Shown piece after piece: positions 59,620 through 64,000 of a DNA stretch of 64,000 bases. Source of the DNA: Welwitschia mirabilis (taxonomy: Eukaryota; Gnetophyta; Gnetopsida; Welwitschiales). The stretch covers positions 272,725,799 through 272,789,798 of the forward strand of contig JBOZIK010000001.1 of the NCBI GenBank assembly GCA_051453625.1, read 5' to 3'. Under the pieces are notes generated by a model, which saw nothing but the letters and a program-made list of their open reading frames with translations, was not told the origin of the DNA and did no database searches. Both the position numbers and the translations under genes were made by a program. Every line of letters starts with the position of its first letter. Within the stretch, counting starts at the first letter, position 1.

Positions 59620-60212
59620 ATAGAATGATCAATTCCTATCAAATACATCAAATATGCTTTATAGCTAGAGGCCTCATCATGATGGTCAATTAAAGGAAGA
59701 AAGTTATAAGTAAAAGTCAAATAAATGAAATGATGCTTGAGAGCCAACAAAGAAGTAGATAAAGTATGTTTTTAAGAATGTACCCCATTACAAAGCTCTA
59801 TATTAATTATTGGCTTATCTTTCATGGTGTCTCTGAGAGGCCAAAACTCCTCATAGTCTCTTCTTAGAAGATCAGTCATCTCAAAAATTATATTTGTTGT
59901 TACTCTCATCCTTTTACTCAAAACAAGGGTTTCAAGAGTTTTGGTATCATAGTCAAAATAAGAAATAAGAAAAGGATAAGTAGAACCTAAGAAATCCAAA
60001 AAATGGCTCAAATATTGATCTCTTAAAAGCTAGATAACTTCCCTAAGTTTTTTGAACTCTGCTATGGCTACAAACTGCTCCTGGTACACAACTTTCTTCT
60101 CAAACATGTTAGAGAACTTTTTAACGCCTTCATCAAACATTCCTTGGTAAAAGTAGAATGGTTCCCTTGAAGGAGCCTTTTTTACACTTCTATTAGAAGA
60201 GCTTGTAGTCAT
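59620..60212 (-). pseudogene. Extra ORF of E3 (same protein as in E2)
   Basis: ATG at 60212 begins MTTSSSNRSVKKAPSREPFY, followed by FYQGMFDEGVKKFSNMFEKK and VVYQEQFVAIAEFKKL. There is one stop near residue 61 (60027-60029), then LLRDQYLSHFLDFLGSTYPF and TLETLVLSKRMRVTTNI, EMTDLLRRDYEEFW, and a stop at 59772. Better preserved than E2: only one internal stop in about 145 codons. The frame is open further upstream to 60344, but the E2 start aligns at 60212. Blocks shared with E2 are collinear, showing that the junction with the pol stub is ancestral. Resembles the N-terminal part of plant retrotransposon-borne 'putative plant transposon' proteins (tentative). Function unknown. Confidence 0.6.
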
Positions 60213-60600
60213 TCTAAGACCCTTAAAAAAAAGAACTAAGAAAAGCACTAGATCTGGAAGTAAGATCTTTGGATCTTGAAAGAAAAACACTAGATCTAAA
60301 AGGTTAAGAGGGCTAAAACACAATGAAATCAAGTTAAGATCCAATCTCTTTTATAGACTAAATGAAGTAGGATGAATTTGAAAAAGAAACTGGATCCACT
60401 AACTATACTTCCACACTGTAACCTACCAGGTCTGGTCCACTTCTTGAACATTTGGTTAAGCCATCGAGATGTAAATCTATAGTAATAAAAGATGTCCGGG
60501 TGACTAGGCTCTCAGGCCAGTCAATCGATCACTTTCAGTCGACCATCCTATAATTAGCTAAGTGATGGTAACTTAGCCCTTAGATCATGTTCAGGATAAA
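60213..60600 (-). other. Spacer of E3 with GTCGAC-type motifs
   Basis: Equivalent to 7211-7702. Visible motifs include CAGTCAATCGATCAC and CAGTCGACCATCC near 60518-60550. No coding sequence recognised, though the stretch 60440-60540 is more GC-rich than the surroundings. Confidence 0.5.
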
Positions 60601-60942
60601 CAAATTGATTACGAGGACTGGGTCTTTATTCAAAATTTATAGAATAACATTCAGATTTATCAAAATTTCTCTTAATATCTTAGTTTGCATATAACATTTG
60701 ATTTAACAATTTAACATCTTATCTATAAGCATTATTCATACATTTTGAAAGAAAAATAAAGTCATTTGTTTTCTCATCCTCAATAATACATTTTGATTTA
60801 TAAAAAATTATTCTATGTCCTTTTTTATAAAGTTGAATTACACTTAATAAATTGTGTTTCAAACAATTAACATAAAGCACATTATTAAGTTTAGGTAACA
60901 TACCTCCCTTTATGCATCCTTTACCTTCTATTTGTTCTGTTT
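60601..60942 (-). pseudogene. Copia pre-integrase stub (E3), cut by gap
   Basis: Minus-strand MLPKLNNVLYVNCLKHNLLS then VIQLYKKGHRIIFYKSKC and an acidic piece ending NNAYR (60901-60719), matching E2 7040-7185. In ordinary copia elements this is followed by the integrase zinc domain. Here it is followed by sequence like E2 7186-7330 and then the spacer. Protease upstream is in the gap. Confidence 0.75.
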
Positions 60943-61042
60943 NNNNNNNNNNNNNNNNNNNNNNNNNNNNNNNNNNNNNNNNNNNNNNNNNNNNNNNNNN
61001 NNNNNNNNNNNNNNNNNNNNNNNNNNNNNNNNNNNNNNNNNN
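60943..61042. other. Assembly gap of exactly 100 N
   Basis: Lies where about 2 kb (LTR end, primer site, gag, protease) would be expected from E2. The round size suggests a placeholder. Confidence 0.99.
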
Positions 61043-62252
61043 ATGAAAATAACCAATTCTAAAACGTACATTAAATAATAGAATTCTGCAAATAAATAAT
61101 CAAAACTAAAATGCACAAACTACCAATTTTGATGTAAGCCTGATTTATAATGGTTCAGGAACTCCTCTACTCCACTCTCAATAATCAGCTTCTTCTAAGC
61201 TAAATCTTGGATCTCTGTTACTCCATCAAGTATTTTAGTTTTACTTGTAACCTTTACAAGTGGTCTTTTCAAGGCTAAGTCTCAACCTTTAAAAATAATG
61301 GAAGTGATGTAGTAATGTCTTGATTGCACAAATATTACTTATTTTAAAATAATATAATGAATAGAGCTCTTCTTTGATAGTAATACAATAATGCAGCTTT
61401 AGATCTTACTTTGAATGTAATACATGTACCATTAGTAGATCTCCTCTAGTCAGATGTAAAGAAACCAAGATACAACAATGATAGCAAAGTTAATAGATAG
61501 CTTGATCTTCCAGATCCTAAATGATTTAGCCAAATGAAAATAGTGCCAATAAATCTCTTAGTCATCTATAGATTAGCTATTTATAGTGGAAGGTTATTAG
61601 GGTTTATTATAATTAATTTATGCCTCTAATGGCTATAAACAGTTACAAAATGGCTACTAATAGCTAGATAATGGATACATAATGTTTAGATAAATTTCTT
61701 TTCCGTGCTATCTAGTTGACCTCACAAAAGTCCGGTCGACCCCATGTGGTACCATGAATTACACAAGTTACTTAAGAGAAGAATTTACTCACCCTAGGTT
61801 TTTACCTCTCTAAGTTTGGTCAACTCCATTTGGATCTGATTGACTCTAGTTTAATCAACCCCATCCTCAGTCTAATCGACCACTTGTCTCTTAGTCTTAA
61901 CATACTATATGTTAGGTCTTCAAATCCAGTCAACCCCATAAAAATTTGATCGACCCCTTACCATTCGATTTAGGGATACTAATTCTCTAGGTTATAGGTT
62001 TATTTGACCCCAACAGAATTTGATCGATCCATCTAGATTTATTTCATTTTTCTTTTGACATCTTTAGGTCTATTCAACTCCTTTAAGATCTAATTGATTC
62101 CTCTGGAGAGTGAAGTAACTAAGTAGGTTTCTGGTATATATTTTTTTTCTATCTTTCAAATTGTACAAACTAAAATTCTTCTACATAAAAGATATAACAT
62201 TTGCTATACAAGAGATATTAGTTTGATATCAATTGGCAAATTTAATCTAATA
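61043..62252 (-). repeat. 5' LTR of E3
   Basis: Reads from 62252 leftwards, with the GTCGAC motif block at 61715-62110, TATA (TATTTATA) at 61578-61585, and the end lost in the gap. Close to the E2 LTRs. Better preserved motifs include GTCGACC near 61736. Confidence 0.85.
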
Positions 62253-62257
62253 GTGTA

Positions 62258-63228
62258 GAGAGGAAGAAACTTATAACTTATAAGCTTAATGTATTTCTAA
62301 ATAACATCTTTAAAGGTAATGTCTTGGCTTGGAGTAAGAGATTGTTGTGTTGCAATATTTGATTTACTATTTTTTATTTAATAAGTTAAGATTATTTTGA
62401 TTTTTATCAAAGCAAAAAGATGATTGAGATATTTTAGCCTATTAAATTAAATTATTTTAGTCATCTACAATATATACAACTATGTTCTTAGAGTTCTTTG
62501 CAAAACCAATTATGTGGTCTTTCTTTAGCCTCTCATGAAATATATGCTAGTTCATAATATTTTTCCTAATTAAGTAATCATTATGACCTTAGAAAATGGA
62601 GAATGTTAAAAGGCCATGTATAATAAAAGAGTTTTTGTAAATTTTGGAGTTGATATACATATATACGACAACTTTTAGAGCATACACTATGAAGTCAAAG
62701 TGAAGGATCAATAAAGAAGAGATTTTGTAGAGGTTTGATCATCTTAGAAATGTGAGGTAATTGGTATGGTACTTATTATAATCAATATTATTGATTATGT
62801 TTTGTGGATAACATCCAATCTTACTCAACAATTTATATGGCATTGAAGGAATATTTGTTTGAGAAAATATCATTTATCATTTTAAGTTGTTTCTTATAGC
62901 AAGTTATTTAGAAGCTCTTTAGAGATAGGTTTTGCATTAAAATCCAAAGATAGAAATTTGATATCCATAGTTTAATAGTTAATAAGTGGTTATTCAACTA
63001 AACTATACCTTTGAAGNNNNNNNNNNCAATTAAAATTTTAAATCAAGAGAAAGCTATAGTTAAAGGAAGATAAGTTTAACATTATCAAATGCAATGGTTA
63101 AGAGAAAATGAAATAAAAGTTTAAGCTACTTAGAAATATAAAATAGACATATTAAAAGTGAAAACCTAAACCTTATTCTAGTTTGGAGGATAAAACTTTA
63201 TAAGATATGGAGAAACGTTATCTCTAGA
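62258..63228 (+). other. E6 internal region, right part
   Basis: No domain recognised. Contains a 10-N gap at 63017-63026. Lies between the E3 target duplication and the second E6-type LTR, so it is probably the 3' end of E6. Confidence 0.4.
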
Positions 63229-64000
63229 TGTTTAATGATCCAAATATTTACCCTAATTAGTTAAGTAAAAACTAAATTAAAATTACTTTAATTTTGTGGA
63301 GTCCACTTTTATTTATCCTTTATTTATTATCTTAGTATTTTATATGTAATTATTTTGTGTATATTTGATGTATTACAACTATTATTTTAAATACATTCTT
63401 TTCTTGTAATAACTATAAATAATCATATTATTTTTTAGTATTTTCTTATTCTTTAATGATAATATCTTAGTGGATAAATTTATTGGTTATATTAATATTA
63501 CTTTATTTTCTTTTTGTAATTATCAAATTTAAAATATCATGATTAGCATATTTTCTTGGTTGAATGCAAATAAAAGATTCTTGTGATAGCTATAATTATT
63601 GAGATACATTATGTTATCTTGTTTTAATATTTTTATTTAGTAATGCATGCTAAGTAACCCATAATCATGATAATACACTTTATTTTACTAGTGGAAACAT
63701 GTACTCATTATAGAAATTGGTTTTCTTCAGTTATTATTTATTTATTTATTATTATAAATGAAAATGGATTCAGTGGCTAGGAAAAGTAATGATTAGGAAT
63801 TGTAGAGTCTTTACCATATTATTTCTCAAGATAGTGTCTCTTCATATGCTCATGTCTCTTCAAATCTCTACATCCTCTTACTATATATAGGACTTTCTTC
63901 TCTTCTTAATTTCATATTTTTGGGAAATCTTCTATTATTGGATCTTGGCAATTTTAAGACTTATAACTTAAAAAGCATTGAAGTCTTAAAATACTTAAAA
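63229..64000 (+). repeat. E6-type LTR, second copy (cut by window end)
   Basis: Aligns with 52521-53300: shared TTTATTTATTATCTTA, TTTTTTAGTATTTTCTTATT, GCAAATAAAAGATT and CTACATCCTCT-TTACTATATATAGGACTTT. Same strand as the first copy, so it is probably the 3' LTR of E6. Confidence 0.75.

Larger units (their letters stand above)
58402..62252 (-). mobile_element. E3: second SIRE-like copia element with extra ORF
   Basis: Minus strand: LTR start TATTAGATTAAATTTGCC at 62252, 5' LTR to 61043, 100-N gap, pol stub (60901-60719), spacer, extra ORF (60212-59620), then a truncated 3' LTR to 58402. Candidate target duplication GTGTA (62253-62257) and GTATA (58397-58401). Primer site and gag are not visible, presumably in or lost at the gap. 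The 3' region and the LTR start are deleted at about 59606. Inserted in E6 sequence. Confidence 0.75.

Overview
The window looks like heterochromatic, repeat-packed nuclear DNA from a flowering plant draft assembly. I see no intact host gene, no rRNA, no tRNA and no CRISPR array. The evidence is plant LTR-retrotransposon lineages (Athila-like and chromovirus-like Ty3/gypsy, SIRE-like and other Ty1/copia), a plant CACTA (En/Spm) transposon with Ptta-type exons, a tRNA-derived SINE-like remnant, very low GC, and thirteen runs of N. Almost every recognisable frame is broken by stops. Many changes are C-to-T or G-to-A, the pattern expected from long-term methylated-cytosine decay. The species cannot be named from the sequence.

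Left third (1-30430): a nest of gypsy elements. An Athila-like element (E1) runs through LTR, tRNA-Asp primer site, gag and protease (1-3764), is interrupted by a SIRE-like copia element (E2, 3765-11460, target duplication gagtc/gagcc), then resumes with reverse transcriptase, RNase H and integrase to a gap at 13623. A second gypsy copy (E5, 13901-18478) has LTR, primer site, gag and protease, but then jumps straight to sequence normally found after integrase. A minus-strand CACTA fragment (19462-22360) follows. A complete gypsy LTR (22361-23465) sits exactly between CACTA tnpD sequence and the RNase H of another gypsy copy (E4, 23466-30430), which keeps integrase, a long degenerate 3' region, a polypurine tract and a 3' LTR.

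Middle (30431-52520): two copies of an LTR-like repeat (30431-31473 and 35729-36925), a solitary SIRE-like LTR (32176-33540), microsatellites and short tandem repeats, a long AT-rich tract, a minus-strand copia pol remnant (42100-45000), a SINE-like remnant (48800-49024) and a minus-strand chromovirus-type integrase (51440-52520).

Right (52521-64000): an LTR with an initiator-Met primer site (52521-54193) and a second partial copy at the window end (63229-64000) bracket about 5 kb of internal sequence I cannot assign. A second SIRE-like element (E3, 58402-62252, minus strand) is inserted in it.

The most unusual object is the E2/E3 copia family. Both copies have gag or protease followed by a short stub of the pre-integrase region, then an unrelated ORF beginning with residues like MATSS/MTTSS in place of integrase, reverse transcriptase and RNase H. 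Both carry iterated GTCGAC-centred motifs in the LTR and in the spacer before that ORF. This suggests a non-autonomous family carrying an extra protein, inferred from two degenerate copies.
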